NCBI RefSeq assembly: GCF_029504655.1
Contig: NZ_JAQFIL010000001.1
Span: forward strand, 2,919,001 to 2,983,000
Direction of reading: 5' to 3'
DNA: 64,000 nt
From: Catalinimonas alkaloidigena
GTDB taxonomy: Bacteria > Bacteroidota > Bacteroidia > Cytophagales > Cyclobacteriaceae
Shown here: one piece after another, positions 37,426 through 46,368 of the stretch
How the letters are laid out: the number at the start of each line of letters is the position of its first letter
Position numbering within the stretch: position 1 is the stretch's first letter
The notes under the pieces: generated by a model
Database searches by the model: none
Told to the model about the DNA's origin: nothing
The model's input: only the letters and a program-made list of their open reading frames with translations
Made by a program: the position numbers and the translations under genes

Positions 37426-37923
37426 ATGAAATTTAAACATACCCTAGACAAAATCCTGGAAATTGTATTGGTGGGCATCATGGCGATTATGGTTATCAAT
37501 GTATTGTGGCAGGTTGGTAGCCGTTTTATTCTTCAATCACCCAGCTCTTTTACTGATGAACTAGCACGATACCTCTTGATATGGTTGAGTATTTTGGGAG
37601 CAAGTTATGTCACCGGTAAGAGAATGCATCTGTCGATTGATTTATTAGCTCAGAAGGTAAGTGTTGAAAGAAGAAAGTCATTAAACACACTTATATACAG
37701 TATTGTAGCCCTATTTGCATTCTTAGCCATGGTCGTAGGCGGTGCAAATCTGGTATACATAGTTTCTTCACTCGGACAAACCTCTCCCGCGCTGGAAATA
37801 CCACTTTCAACCGTATACATAGTGCTGCCTATTGGAGGAGCAATCATCATTTACTATAGCATCCTCAATATACTTCATCCTGTCAAAGAAGAAGACAGTT
37901 CCATTTCAGAGACAGTAGAATAA
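37426..37923 (+). CDS. TRAP transporter small permease (DctQ family)
   Basis: A 165-residue inner-membrane protein with four predicted helices. LWQVGSRFILQSPSSFTDELARYLLIWLSILGASY is the conserved DctQ stretch (about residues 27-61), followed by GKRMHLSIDLL. It partners the large permease encoded 26 bases later and the binding protein just upstream; together they import an organic acid with sodium ions. Assigned from the family signature and gene order. Confidence 0.92.
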   Translation: MKFKHTLDKILEIVLVGIMAIMVINVLWQVGSRFILQSPSSFTDELARYLLIWLSILGASYVTGKRMHLSIDLLAQKVSVERRKSLNTLIYSIVALFAFLAMVVGGANLVYIVSSLGQTSPALEIPLSTVYIVLPIGGAIIIYYSILNILHPVKEEDSSISETVE

Positions 37924-37949
37924 ATACACTGACCTACAACCAGCTTTTT

Positions 37950-39248
37950 ATGTACCTTTTAGAAATCATCATACTTGTTTTAAGCTTTGTCATTTTGTTA
38001 GGGCTTGGTGTCCCTATCGCCTTCAGTATTGGAATCTCTGCAATGCTCACGATGATGATAAGCATTTCCGCCATGCCATCATTTACTACCATAGCACAAA
38101 GAATGGCTACCGGCTTGGACAGTTTTGCCTTATTAGCCATTCCATTCTTCATACTAGCCGGACAGCTCATGAATCGAGGGGGAATCGCGGCAAAGCTCAT
38201 AGATTTTGCTAAAGTATTAGTTGGGAAGCTTCCCGGTGGATTGGCTTATGTAAATATTATTGCTGCCATGTTATTTGGTGCTATTTCAGGCTCAGCGGTA
38301 GCAGCCGCTTCTGCGATTGGAGGGATTATGAATCCACGCATGGCAAAAGAAGGTTACTCTAAACCTTTTAGCGCAGCTGTCAATATCACAGCTGCTACTA
38401 CAGGAATGATTATTCCTCCCAGCAACATACTGATCGTATACTCACTGGCCAGTGGTGGCGTATCCATCGCAGCACTTTTTGTAGCGGGATATATTCCAGG
38501 GCTTATTGTAGGGCTCTCCTTAATGATCGTTGCCGGTGTTTTTGCTTATCGCAAAGGCTATCCGGTGGGCGAAGGAGCAAGCCTGAAAGAAGCTGTTTTG
38601 AAGTTTCTGGATGCAATTCCAAGCCTCGTATTGTTGGTTTTGGTCATTGGTGGTATTATCGCAGGCATATTTACTGCAACTGAAGCTTCTGCGGTTGCGG
38701 TATTATACACTTTAATACTATCCATGGTCTTCTACCGCAAAGTAGGCTGGAAAGATCTTCCTGGCATTTTCCTTCAGACAGTAAATACTACTTCCATCGT
38801 TATGATTTTGATAGGCACCTCAGTAGGAATGTCCTGGGTGATGTCGTATGAAAACCTCCCCCAGGGAGTAAGTAATGCCTTATTGTCCATCAGCGACAAT
38901 CCTATCATTGTACTATTACTTATCAACCTCATTTTACTTTTTGTCGGGGTATTTATGGATATGACACCTGCAGTACTGATTTTTACTCCTATTTTTCTTC
39001 CGGTGGTCACCGAGTTAGGTATGGACCCGACCCACTTTGGAATCGTGATGGTGCTCAATCTATGCATCGGCTTATGCACCCCACCCGTAGGCTCAGTATT
39101 ATTCGTCGGATGTAGTGTCGCTAAAATTGGGATTGATAAAGTAATCAGACCGTTACTTCCCCTGTTTATCGCGATGGTAATTGCGCTTATCATTGTCACT
39201 TACATTCCGGCCTTAAGTTTATGGTTACCTTCTTTCTTTGGCTTATGA
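37950..39248 (+). CDS. TRAP transporter large permease (DctM family)
   Basis: A 432-residue inner-membrane transporter with about 11-12 hydrophobic helices. Hallmarks: GVPIAFSIGISA, AIPFFILAGQLMNRGGIAAKLIDFA, GAISGSAVAAASAIGGIMNPRM, IIPPSNILIVYS and MDMTPAVLIFTPIFLPVVTELGMDPTHFGIVMVLNLCIGLCTPPVGSVLF near the C-terminus. It forms the translocation path of the TRAP system. It is the last gene of the uronate operon, with a terminator 75 bases after its stop. Confidence 0.94.
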   Translation: MYLLEIIILVLSFVILLGLGVPIAFSIGISAMLTMMISISAMPSFTTIAQRMATGLDSFALLAIPFFILAGQLMNRGGIAAKLIDFAKVLVGKLPGGLAYVNIIAAMLFGAISGSAVAAASAIGGIMNPRMAKEGYSKPFSAAVNITAATTGMIIPPSNILIVYSLASGGVSIAALFVAGYIPGLIVGLSLMIVAGVFAYRKGYPVGEGASLKEAVLKFLDAIPSLVLLVLVIGGIIAGIFTATEASAVAVLYTLILSMVFYRKVGWKDLPGIFLQTVNTTSIVMILIGTSVGMSWVMSYENLPQGVSNALLSISDNPIIVLLLINLILLFVGVFMDMTPAVLIFTPIFLPVVTELGMDPTHFGIVMVLNLCIGLCTPPVGSVLFVGCSVAKIGIDKVIRPLLPLFIAMVIALIIVTYIPALSLWLPSFFGL

Positions 39249-39700
39249 TGAATAACTTTAATTTAATATTCTAAGCGCTTACCTTATTCATCATATTGAC
39301 CAGTTTTTATATTTCAGTTTGTAAATGCCTCTTGTTAATCTAGGAGGCATTTATTATTTTGAGTAAATTTACTCAGAATAACTAGTACAAAACTGAAGAA
39401 CTTTTCTAATCCCATTTTTATGAGCTTGTAGATTGTTGGTAATCAGCAACTTATGGGCGTATTCCTGCCTGAATAATTTTTCTCGTATTCAGTTTTGAAA
39501 ATTTTTAATGCTCATACATGTAATATTTGTCCTATTTTATTAAGTAAAAATCAGAAAAAGTAGCATAATATCTTATCAAACGCTTTATTATTCTGTTTTT
39601 TCTAAATATTATTCATAAATTTACATGTAAGAATATTTTAATATTATAATATTTTTTATAGATTTAGCGCTCAGTCATCATATCTAATTCCAATTACCCT
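39249..39700. other. intergenic region with terminator and 16-base palindrome
   Basis: A stretch of 452 bases. Besides the terminator at 39323-39360 it holds a perfect palindrome, TGAGTAAATTTACTCA, at 39360-39375, about 325 bases ahead of the next gene. The remainder is very AT-rich, especially 39530-39690. No ORF worth calling is visible. Confidence 0.55.
39323..39360 (+). terminator. terminator of the uronate operon
   Basis: AAATGCCTC pairs with GAGGCATTT around a 12-base loop and is followed by ATTATTTT, 75 bases after the last TRAP gene. Confidence 0.72.
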
Positions 39701-41239
39701 ATGAAAGAGATTCGTCAGTTAGTAAGAATCGTTAGAAAAAAAGGCCAGAGAAGTATACAACTTGTCAACCAAAATTTCAGAAAAAATGAAACTTCAAAAG
39801 ACAATTTACTATATGAAGGCATTACCAATAACAAATTTCTAAATGATGAATCAGCAGCGCGTGAAGTTTTTGACACTGACCCAGGAAATAGAAACTATCG
39901 GAATGCAAAGGGTAAGCTAAAAAACAAATTATTCAATCACCTCTACTTTCTGGATTACGACAAAGAAAGCTATACAACTTATCAAAAAGCTGAATATGAG
40001 GCACTTCACAAACTGCATCAGTGCAATATTCTCATCAGAGAAGGTGCCGCAAAAATAGCCATTCGTAACCTACCCCATCTCATCAAAACTGCGCAAGCTT
40101 ATGAGCTGAGTCTGGTTGCGATTGAAGCACTTACATTATTAAGAAATGAATACGCCAGGCTTGGCAAATTAACTCCTTATAAAGAAACCAACGATGAACT
40201 TCAAAAGTATAAAAAGTTTCATGAAGCCAAACTAAGGTGTGAGGATGCTTATTTTGATGTAATGGTTCTAATCAACAAGTCAGTCAGTGCTCAAAACAGG
40301 GTGATTGGCCGTGTTCCCAAGGTGATAGATATGATTAGAGGGGAAGCGAAGAAATTCAACAGTCACGGACTGCAAATTCTGGCCGCGAAGCTGGAAATCA
40401 CTTTTAATAATATTAAGTGGAACTTTAAAGAAAATATTAACCTATGCACTGAGCTGGAGAAAAAGTATCTCAACAAGCCCAATAACGAGATTGAGGTTGA
40501 TCTGAACCAGAATGCTGTGATCTTTTCAAAACTCCAGGCTTATTTATACCTCACAGATATCAAAGCAGGAAAGGCTTATGCATCACAAAAAATAGATAGA
40601 GTAAAAACAGGAAGTAAAATCTGGTTCAGATTTAGTGAATACTACTTTCTTTTGCTCATGAAAGGCCAAAAGTTTAAAGAGGCTAGTAATCTTTTCAGAG
40701 CTGTAAGAACCAATAAAAATTACAACTCACTGCCTGATCCGGAAAAAGACCGCTGGCATATTTACAGAGCTTACCTTATTTTCTTTCATGATACCAAGAT
40801 ACTTCGTTGGGGCTTTAACCTGGAAGAGTTTTTAGGTTCGCGTCCGTGTTACGAAAAAGATTATAATGGGTACAACGTAGCTACTTTAGCGATTCAGTTT
40901 TTATTCCTGATTCAGGAAGGAAATATCAGCGCAATTAATGCTTGCGTAGATGAAATTGTGAAGTACAAATCGGCTCATCTTGATAAAAGACACAATTATC
41001 GCAGTAGCATCTTCATTCGCTTATTAGAAATCGTAATTGATAAGGAATTTGATTACGAACAGATACAGGAGAAAGGAGAAACGTACCACAAAAAATTAGT
41101 GAAAACGCCTATTCCTAGCGATTTAAGGCAGGATACTGAAATTGTGCCATATGAAGTATTATGGCAACATATTTTAGATATCATCAAGACAAACAAAGCA
41201 TACATACATTTTCGCTTCTATAATATGAGTGCCATGTAA
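39701..41239 (+). CDS. hypothetical 512-residue helical protein
   Basis: No family is recognised. The protein is rich in Lys, Asn and Tyr, has no signal peptide or membrane segment, and is predicted by eye to be almost all helical with TPR-like spacing (for example ALHKLHQCNILIREGAAKIA and AYELSLVAIEALTLLRNEYARL). The basic N-terminus (about residues 1-25, KEIRQLVRIVRKKGQR) could bind nucleic acid or a membrane. It stands alone behind a long AT-rich leader. Codon use looks ordinary, so expression is likely, but no function can be proposed. Confidence 0.7.
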   Translation: MKEIRQLVRIVRKKGQRSIQLVNQNFRKNETSKDNLLYEGITNNKFLNDESAAREVFDTDPGNRNYRNAKGKLKNKLFNHLYFLDYDKESYTTYQKAEYEALHKLHQCNILIREGAAKIAIRNLPHLIKTAQAYELSLVAIEALTLLRNEYARLGKLTPYKETNDELQKYKKFHEAKLRCEDAYFDVMVLINKSVSAQNRVIGRVPKVIDMIRGEAKKFNSHGLQILAAKLEITFNNIKWNFKENINLCTELEKKYLNKPNNEIEVDLNQNAVIFSKLQAYLYLTDIKAGKAYASQKIDRVKTGSKIWFRFSEYYFLLLMKGQKFKEASNLFRAVRTNKNYNSLPDPEKDRWHIYRAYLIFFHDTKILRWGFNLEEFLGSRPCYEKDYNGYNVATLAIQFLFLIQEGNISAINACVDEIVKYKSAHLDKRHNYRSSIFIRLLEIVIDKEFDYEQIQEKGETYHKKLVKTPIPSDLRQDTEIVPYEVLWQHILDIIKTNKAYIHFRFYNMSAM

Positions 41240-41290
41240 ATATGTGCTATAATTTTTATTAATTTCTTATCCATTACCTGCCTTTTCTAG

Positions 41291-41298
41291 TAGATTTG
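41291..41298 (+). promoter_or_regulatory. -7 promoter-like box directly before the ClC gene
   Basis: TAGATTTG matches TAnnTTTG exactly and ends only 5 bases before the ATG at 41304. If it is used, the mRNA would be nearly leaderless, or the true start codon lies downstream. No -33 element is clear. Confidence 0.33.
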
Positions 41299-41303
41299 CA
41301 CTA

Positions 41304-43085
41304 ATGGGTAACGAAAGTTTCTTTCTTCAAATTTTAATCTGGCGTATCAAACACATCAGCAATCGTAATTTTGTGCTGATACTCAGTATTATCGTTGGAT
41401 TTCTTTCCGGGCTGGCCGCAGTGCTTCTCAAAGAGAGCGTCCACCTCATCCAGTACGCTCTTACTTCTCATTTTGATTATGAATATTCAAACTATCTTTA
41501 CCTTGCGTACCCGCTCATAGGGATACTAATAACGGTTTTGCTGGCGAAGTATTTTTTTAGAGAACCCTTTGGGCATGGTATCACTGGTATTCTATATGCA
41601 ATTTCAAGAAAGTCAAGTAACATCAGCCGGTCCAAAACCTATTCAAACTTACTAGGAAGTGCAATCACGGTAGGTTTTGGTGGTTCAGTCGGATTGGAGG
41701 CCCCGATTGTGGTTACCGGTTCCGCCATTGGTTCAAATATCGGAAGGCTGGTTCATTTACAGGCCAAGAAAAGGGCATTGCTAATTGGTTGTGGTACTGC
41801 TGGAGCAATTTCCGCGATATTTAATTCTCCTATCGCAGGCGTGATATTTAGCATTGAAGTGATTTTGACAGATATCAGTATCAATGCTTTTATACCCTTG
41901 CTGATTTCATCTGTAACAGGTTCTTTAACCTCTTTACTACTTTTGGGCGATGAAATATTGTTTTCGTTTACCTTAGAAGACCCTTTTACCGCAATGGATA
42001 CGCCTTACTATTTCTTTCTGGGCATCTTTTGTGGACTCGTCTCACTTTATTTTACTCGTATTACTTATCAGATTGAAAATTTTTTAAGCAGTATCAGAAA
42101 CCAGTATAAACGAGCGGTATTGGGAGGACTGGCGTTAGGGTTAATAATTTTCATCTTCCCTCCTATGTATGGAGAGGGTTATAATTTCATCAAATTAATG
42201 CTGGAAGGTAATGAGCAGGCTATTTTTGATAATAGCATGTTTTTTCAACGTTTTGGAAATGTAAGCATACTCTTACTGTTTATCCTGGGGCTAATCTTAA
42301 TCAAACCAATCGCAGCTGCCAGTACAATCGGGGCCGGTGGAAACGGTGGAATATTCGCACCTTCATTATTTATAGGGGCAGTGACAGGCTTCTTTTTTGC
42401 CAAATTGGTGAATACTATGGGAATATTTGGCACTGTTAGTCTTAGCAACTTCACCCTGGTAGGCATGTGTGGACTTATGAGTGGAATATTGCACGCACCA
42501 CTTACCGCCATTTTCCTGATTGCGGAAATCACCAGCGGCTATACCCTTTTCGTACCCCTGATGCTTGTGTCTGCATTATCATATAGTACAATTCTGTACT
42601 TTGAAAGATATTCTCTCTATCTCAAATCACTGGTAAAAAAGGGATATCTGAATCCTGACGATCGCGATTTACAAGTGTTAAGCCTCATTGATATCAAAAA
42701 GCTGCTGGAAACTGATTTACTTACGATCCGGCCCGATGCCTCTTTAGGGGACTTAGTAAACCTTGTCAGAGTATCCAAAAGAAACATATTTCCGGTGGTG
42801 AATGAACAGAAGGAATTGGTGGGGATCGTGACGCTGGACGATATCCGTAAAATCATGTTTGACCATGAGTCTCAGGAAAGCATCAAGGTCTCATCGCTCA
42901 TGCATGCCCCCCCTGATAAGATATCCACTACCGAGACGATGCAGGAAGTCATGGAAAAATTTGAGAAAACTGGAGCCTGGAACCTTCCTGTTCTCAATGA
43001 AGGTAAATATATGGGCTTGATTTCCAAGTCCAGGATTTTCAACGCATATCGTAACAAACTGATGCGCCAGCGTAAAGAATTTTAA
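41304..43085 (+). CDS. ClC-family chloride channel/antiporter with CBS domains
   Basis: A 593-residue membrane protein. The ClC core (about residues 1-430) shows the selectivity segments GSVGLEAP (with the gating Glu) and GIFAPSLFIGAVTG, and GLMSGILHAPLTAIFLIAEI. Two CBS repeats follow (about 460-580; LLTIRPDASLGDLVNLVRVSKRNIFPVVNE and PPDKISTTETMQEVMEKFEKTGAWNLPVL), which bind adenine nucleotides in relatives. The gating Glu is present, as in proton-coupled antiporters. It is not obviously linked to its neighbours. Confidence 0.92.
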   Translation: MGNESFFLQILIWRIKHISNRNFVLILSIIVGFLSGLAAVLLKESVHLIQYALTSHFDYEYSNYLYLAYPLIGILITVLLAKYFFREPFGHGITGILYAISRKSSNISRSKTYSNLLGSAITVGFGGSVGLEAPIVVTGSAIGSNIGRLVHLQAKKRALLIGCGTAGAISAIFNSPIAGVIFSIEVILTDISINAFIPLLISSVTGSLTSLLLLGDEILFSFTLEDPFTAMDTPYYFFLGIFCGLVSLYFTRITYQIENFLSSIRNQYKRAVLGGLALGLIIFIFPPMYGEGYNFIKLMLEGNEQAIFDNSMFFQRFGNVSILLLFILGLILIKPIAAASTIGAGGNGGIFAPSLFIGAVTGFFFAKLVNTMGIFGTVSLSNFTLVGMCGLMSGILHAPLTAIFLIAEITSGYTLFVPLMLVSALSYSTILYFERYSLYLKSLVKKGYLNPDDRDLQVLSLIDIKKLLETDLLTIRPDASLGDLVNLVRVSKRNIFPVVNEQKELVGIVTLDDIRKIMFDHESQESIKVSSLMHAPPDKISTTETMQEVMEKFEKTGAWNLPVLNEGKYMGLISKSRIFNAYRNKLMRQRKEF

Positions 43086-43158
43086 TTATAGCCAGGCAAT
43101 CCCATTGTAGCTTTCATATTTTTTTGCTTAATTTTATTAAGACAGAATAATTACATAT

Positions 43159-43641
43159 ATGAAGAAGCTTTTATTCATTTTTTGTTTTTCAGGTTTATTT
43201 TTTAATGGAAAAGCTCAGGATATCCCTTCTTATTCCTTTGAAGAACTGGAAGAAAAAATTATAACTGAATCTGAAGAACGCGCATTGGTCGTAAACTTCT
43301 GGGCAACATGGTGCGCACCCTGCATCAAAGAACTTCCATATTTTGAGAGCTTAACAGAAGCATATGCCCCTGATAAATTAAAAGTATTACTGGTAAGCTT
43401 GGATATGGATAAGGAAAGAGCCGTCAAATTTAAAGAGAAGAAAAAATTACAGTCGGATGTAGCTTATCTTGATGAGGTAGATTTCAATAAGTGGATTGAT
43501 AAAATCAGTCCTGATTGGAGCGGTGCTATTCCTGCTACATTGATGATATCTCCTGAAGGAAACAGCTCCTTTTACGAAGGTGAGTTTACAAAAGAAGAAT
43601 TATATGAGCAAGTAAAACGTTTTTTCAACAAAACAGATTAG
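43159..43641 (+). CDS. TlpA-like exported thiol-disulfide protein
   Basis: A 160-residue protein with a signal peptide (KKLLFIFCFSGLFFNGKAQ) and a single thioredoxin fold. The redox motif WCAPC lies in VVNFWATWCAPCIKELPYF (about residues 49-67) and the cis-Pro in GAIPATLMI. The family reduces or transfers disulfides in the periplasm, often for cytochrome maturation. It is followed after 2 bases by a second thioredoxin-like gene, so the two form an operon. Confidence 0.88.
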   Translation: MKKLLFIFCFSGLFFNGKAQDIPSYSFEELEEKIITESEERALVVNFWATWCAPCIKELPYFESLTEAYAPDKLKVLLVSLDMDKERAVKFKEKKKLQSDVAYLDEVDFNKWIDKISPDWSGAIPATLMISPEGNSSFYEGEFTKEELYEQVKRFFNKTD

Positions 43642-43643
43642 CT

Positions 43644-44264
43644 ATGAAAAGATATGTTGCATTTTTCTCTGTGCTTACATTGATATTTACCATCAGCGCA
43701 AATACTGCCAAACAGGAAGGCTATGAGGTTGGTGATTATGCTACAGACTTCAACCTGGAAGGCGTAGATGGCAAAAAAGTATCGCTTAGTGATTATGAGG
43801 ACGCTGAAGGCTTTATTGTAATATTTACCTGCAATACCTGCCCATATGCCAAGATGTATGAGCAACGCATCATTAAATTACATAAAACGTATGCTGACAA
43901 AGGCTATCCTGTTGTTGCCATCAACCCTAATTGTTCAGAGCGATCTCCCGGAGATTCCATGAGCGAAATGAAAAAGCGCGCCCAAGAAAAAGGTTTTGGT
44001 TTCGCGTACCTTCAGGATGAAACCCAGGACATCACCAAAGCTTATGGTGCTACCAATACTCCGCATGTTTATATACTGGATAAGGAAAACAGTGGTAAAC
44101 TGAAAGTGGCTTATATTGGTACGATTGACAATAATTACAAAGATGCTGATAAAGCAAACGTACATTATGTTCAGGATGCTGTTGATGCTTTAATGCAAGG
44201 TAATAGTGTACCTGAAACCAATACTAAAGCAATAGGCTGCACAATAAAATGGAAAATGAGCTAA
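43644..44264 (+). CDS. exported AhpC/TSA-like thioredoxin-family protein
   Basis: A 206-residue protein with an N-terminal signal (RYVAFFSVLTLIFTISANT). The fold is peroxiredoxin/AhpC-TSA-like: GDYATDFNLEGVDGKKVSLSDY, then FTCNTCPYAKMYEQRI with a CxxC pair (about residues 58-61), and GATNTPHVYILD with the cis-Pro. Proteins with this CNTCPYA motif are common in Bacteroidota and usually annotated as redoxins of unknown partner. It is in an operon with the TlpA-like gene and ends at a clear terminator. Periplasmic redox work is inferred. Confidence 0.85.
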   Translation: MKRYVAFFSVLTLIFTISANTAKQEGYEVGDYATDFNLEGVDGKKVSLSDYEDAEGFIVIFTCNTCPYAKMYEQRIIKLHKTYADKGYPVVAINPNCSERSPGDSMSEMKKRAQEKGFGFAYLQDETQDITKAYGATNTPHVYILDKENSGKLKVAYIGTIDNNYKDADKANVHYVQDAVDALMQGNSVPETNTKAIGCTIKWKMS

Positions 44265-44270
44265 TGATTT

Positions 44271-44296
44271 AAGCCCGCTTGTCGGGCTTTTTTTAT
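44271..44296 (+). terminator. terminator of the redoxin operon
   Basis: AAGCCCG and CGGGCTT pair around CTTGT and run into TTTTTTA, 6 bases after the stop codon. Confidence 0.88.
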
Positions 44297-44303
44297 ACCT
44301 TTG
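44296..44303 (+). promoter_or_regulatory. -7 promoter box candidate for purQ
   Basis: TACCTTTG matches TAnnTTTG exactly, right behind the terminator and 56 bases before the purQ start. The -33 spacing is not ideal. Confidence 0.38.
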
Positions 44304-44358
44304 AAGTTTATTACTTACAGGAATATTTGATCTATACAGAGACCTATCTATACATTCT

Positions 44359-45051
44359 ATGAAATTTGGTATTGTAATCTTTCCCGGTTCCAATTGTGAT
44401 GAAGATTTATATTATGTCTATAAAGAAATTCTGAAACTGGATGTTGTAAAACTTTGGCATAAAGAAAGAGATTTAAAAGGCTGTGATTTTATCCTGGTTC
44501 CTGGTGGTTTTTCTTATGGTGACTACCTACGTTCCGGAGCCATTGCACGCTTTTCGCCTATAATGGATGCTGTGATTGAACACGCAAATAAAGGTGGATA
44601 TGTCTTAGGAATATGCAACGGATTCCAGATTCTTACCGAAGCAGGATTACTTCCCGGCACCTTGCTCAAAAACAAAGAGCAAAAATTTATTTGTAAGAAT
44701 GCATATATCAAACCAGTGTCAAAAACAGCGCTGATGACAGCTAGCCTTGATCACCACAAAGCATATAAAATTCCGGTAGCTCATGCCGATGGTCGCTATT
44801 ATGCGCCTGAAAATGTGATCAAAACACTGGAAGATAATGATCAAATTCTTTTTCAATACTGTAGCGATAAATGCGAACTTGATGAGCTGAGTAACTTTAA
44901 TGGTTCAATCCATGCAATCGCGGGTGTCTGCAATAAGGAAAAAAATGTATTTGGATTAATGCCTCACCCTGAGCGAGCATCTGATGAAGCATTGGGCAAC
45001 ACTGATGGAAAAGCCTTACTAGCATCTTTACTTGAAAAAAATCTGGTATGA
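44359..45051 (+). CDS. purQ: phosphoribosylformylglycinamidine synthase subunit PurQ
   Basis: A 230-residue class I glutamine amidotransferase that supplies ammonia for the fourth step of purine synthesis. The N-terminus FGIVIFPGSNCDEDLYY is typical of PurQ. The nucleophile Cys lies in YVLGICNGFQIL (about residue 88), and the His and Glu in GLMPHPERASDE (about 208). In organisms with separate PurQ it works with PurL and PurS, neither of which is nearby. It is the last housekeeping gene before the patchwork region. Confidence 0.95.
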   Translation: MKFGIVIFPGSNCDEDLYYVYKEILKLDVVKLWHKERDLKGCDFILVPGGFSYGDYLRSGAIARFSPIMDAVIEHANKGGYVLGICNGFQILTEAGLLPGTLLKNKEQKFICKNAYIKPVSKTALMTASLDHHKAYKIPVAHADGRYYAPENVIKTLEDNDQILFQYCSDKCELDELSNFNGSIHAIAGVCNKEKNVFGLMPHPERASDEALGNTDGKALLASLLEKNLV

Positions 45052-45661
45052 CGCATCCCAATTGCGTAATGGAGATGCGAATGATAAAATTACTTTAGGT
45101 AATCGGTCCGCTACCCCCTTGCTGAGGTGCATTGTAATTTTGTTCAAAAGTAAGCAGCATTTTGTGGGTCTGAGAATTTAGTTTCTTCCTGAAGAAGGGC
45201 GTCCACCCAATGAAAAAGCCTGTAATCCCTAGTACTTGTCTGGACCATTGGTATAGGTCAAAGCTGTCTTTATGCTGAATTATTTTATCATCTGAATTCA
45301 AATTCAACAGAGACGATATTATGTACTTTCCTGACAGTCTTGCTAAAGGTATAGAACGTTTCCCAACGTGCGCTTCTCTTTTAATCAGTAGTTTTTATAA
45401 TCTGATGCTTTTACACAAAAGTCTGTGCCTTGCTGAGACTGGCAAAGTATCCGCCACAAATGAGTCAGTTAAACTAGGCGGAAGTTGGAAGCCGATGAAC
45501 CGAATAAGTCAGCCTGATTGCCCTACGGTTTTTTATGCTCTCGAGAAAACTGCGTTAGTCATTAATAGCAGTTATTTACCTTGGAACTACAGATTAGCAG
45601 AATAACCTCAACAATGTTTGCATTTTTGAAAACATTCGTGCAGTTTTGGTCGTACTATACC
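45052..45661. other. gene-poor stretch between purQ and higB
   Basis: Holds the doubtful 70-residue ORF at 45095-45307 and a plus-strand 94-codon ORF (45321-45605) whose composition does not look coding. No terminator, repeat or RNA gene is clear. The stretch marks the left edge of the patchwork region. Confidence 0.45.
45095..45307 (-). CDS. uncertain 70-residue ORF
   Basis: A minus-strand ORF that reads like real protein (SFDLYQWSRQVLGITGFFIGW, ending PQQGGSGPIT), with one hydrophobic stretch near residues 27-37. No family is recognised. It may be the tail of a larger broken gene, since the sequence to its right (45308-45600) carries no matching upstream part in any frame. Listed for completeness only. 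Confidence 0.3.
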   Translation of the reverse strand: MNLNSDDKIIQHKDSFDLYQWSRQVLGITGFFIGWTPFFRKKLNSQTHKMLLTFEQNYNAPQQGGSGPIT

Positions 45662-45955
45662 ATGAATGTTATTGCTAAAAGAACACTAAGAGAGTTTTGG
45701 CTCAAACATCCTGAAGCTGAAGTGGCTCTTAAAGAGTGGCACCATACCGCTGAAAAAGCTACTTGGGAAAAGCCTAGCAAAATAGTAGAAGCTATTGCCA
45801 ATACGCGTTTTATTGGTAATAACCGTTTTGTGTTCAAAATCAGAGGTAACAATCATTGCTTGGTTGTGAAAATCTTATTTCCGTTTCGGCAAGTGTATGT
45901 TCGTTTTGTAGGTACACATGCTGAATATGGTCAGATTGATGCTAATACTATTTAA
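45662..45955 (+). CDS. higB: HigB-family toxin (type II, mRNA interferase)
   Basis: With the ATG at 45662 the protein has 97 residues, the usual HigB length; a longer frame from 45581 adds an unrelated hydrophobic leader. It begins VIAKRTLREFWLKHPEAE, continues with LKEWHHTAEKATWEKP and ends in the HigB core FIGNNRFVFKIRGNNHCLVVKI, QVYVRFVGTHAEYGQID. Relatives cut mRNA at the ribosome and are held in check by HigA, encoded 10 bases later. The toxin-first order is typical of higBA. Confidence 0.9.
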   Translation: MNVIAKRTLREFWLKHPEAEVALKEWHHTAEKATWEKPSKIVEAIANTRFIGNNRFVFKIRGNNHCLVVKILFPFRQVYVRFVGTHAEYGQIDANTI

Positions 45956-45965
45956 TGAATGCCTT

Positions 45966-46358
45966 ATGGCTCAATTACAAATAACTCCGATTCGTAGCGA
46001 GAAAGATCTCAACAAGGCTTTTGCCCGTATTGATCAGCTCATTGAAGCTAAGCCTGATACTGTTGAGTACGAAGAATTGGTCATTCTAGGGGACTTGGTG
46101 TATGCCTATGAACAAAAACATCATGCTATCGGTCTTCCCGATCCAATTGATTTGTTAAAAGCTAAGATTGAGGATGGAGACATTAGCCTGGAGGAGCTTA
46201 AAGAAATCCTGCCTAACCGATCTACCCGCTCTCTGGTATTAAGTAAACAAAGGAGAATTCCCGTGAAGGCTATGTATGAAATGGTATCCAGAGGATGGTT
46301 TCCTGCAGCATCTGTTTTTCTGCCAGCCTATTTTGAAGGCTTTGAAGCTGCTTCTTGA
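45966..46358 (+). CDS. higA: HigA-family antitoxin
   Basis: With the ATG at 45966 the protein has 130 residues. The N-terminal part (PIRSEKDLNKAFARIDQLIEAKP and VILGDLVYAYEQKHH) binds toxin in relatives. The C-terminal part (IEDGDISLEELKEILPNRSTRS...RIPVKAMYEM) is a degenerate helix-turn-helix of the HigA type, which normally represses the operon. The stop codon is followed at once by a run of nine G (46360-46368) and then by a broken gene remnant, so the downstream flank seems to be a recombination junction. Confidence 0.87.
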   Translation: MAQLQITPIRSEKDLNKAFARIDQLIEAKPDTVEYEELVILGDLVYAYEQKHHAIGLPDPIDLLKAKIEDGDISLEELKEILPNRSTRSLVLSKQRRIPVKAMYEMVSRGWFPAASVFLPAYFEGFEAAS

Positions 46359-46368
46359 TGGGGGGGGG

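Noticed and set aside
45321..45605. 94-codon plus-strand ORF before higB
   Set aside because: It has no ribosome site and composition unlike coding sequence, and it ends inside the higB upstream region.
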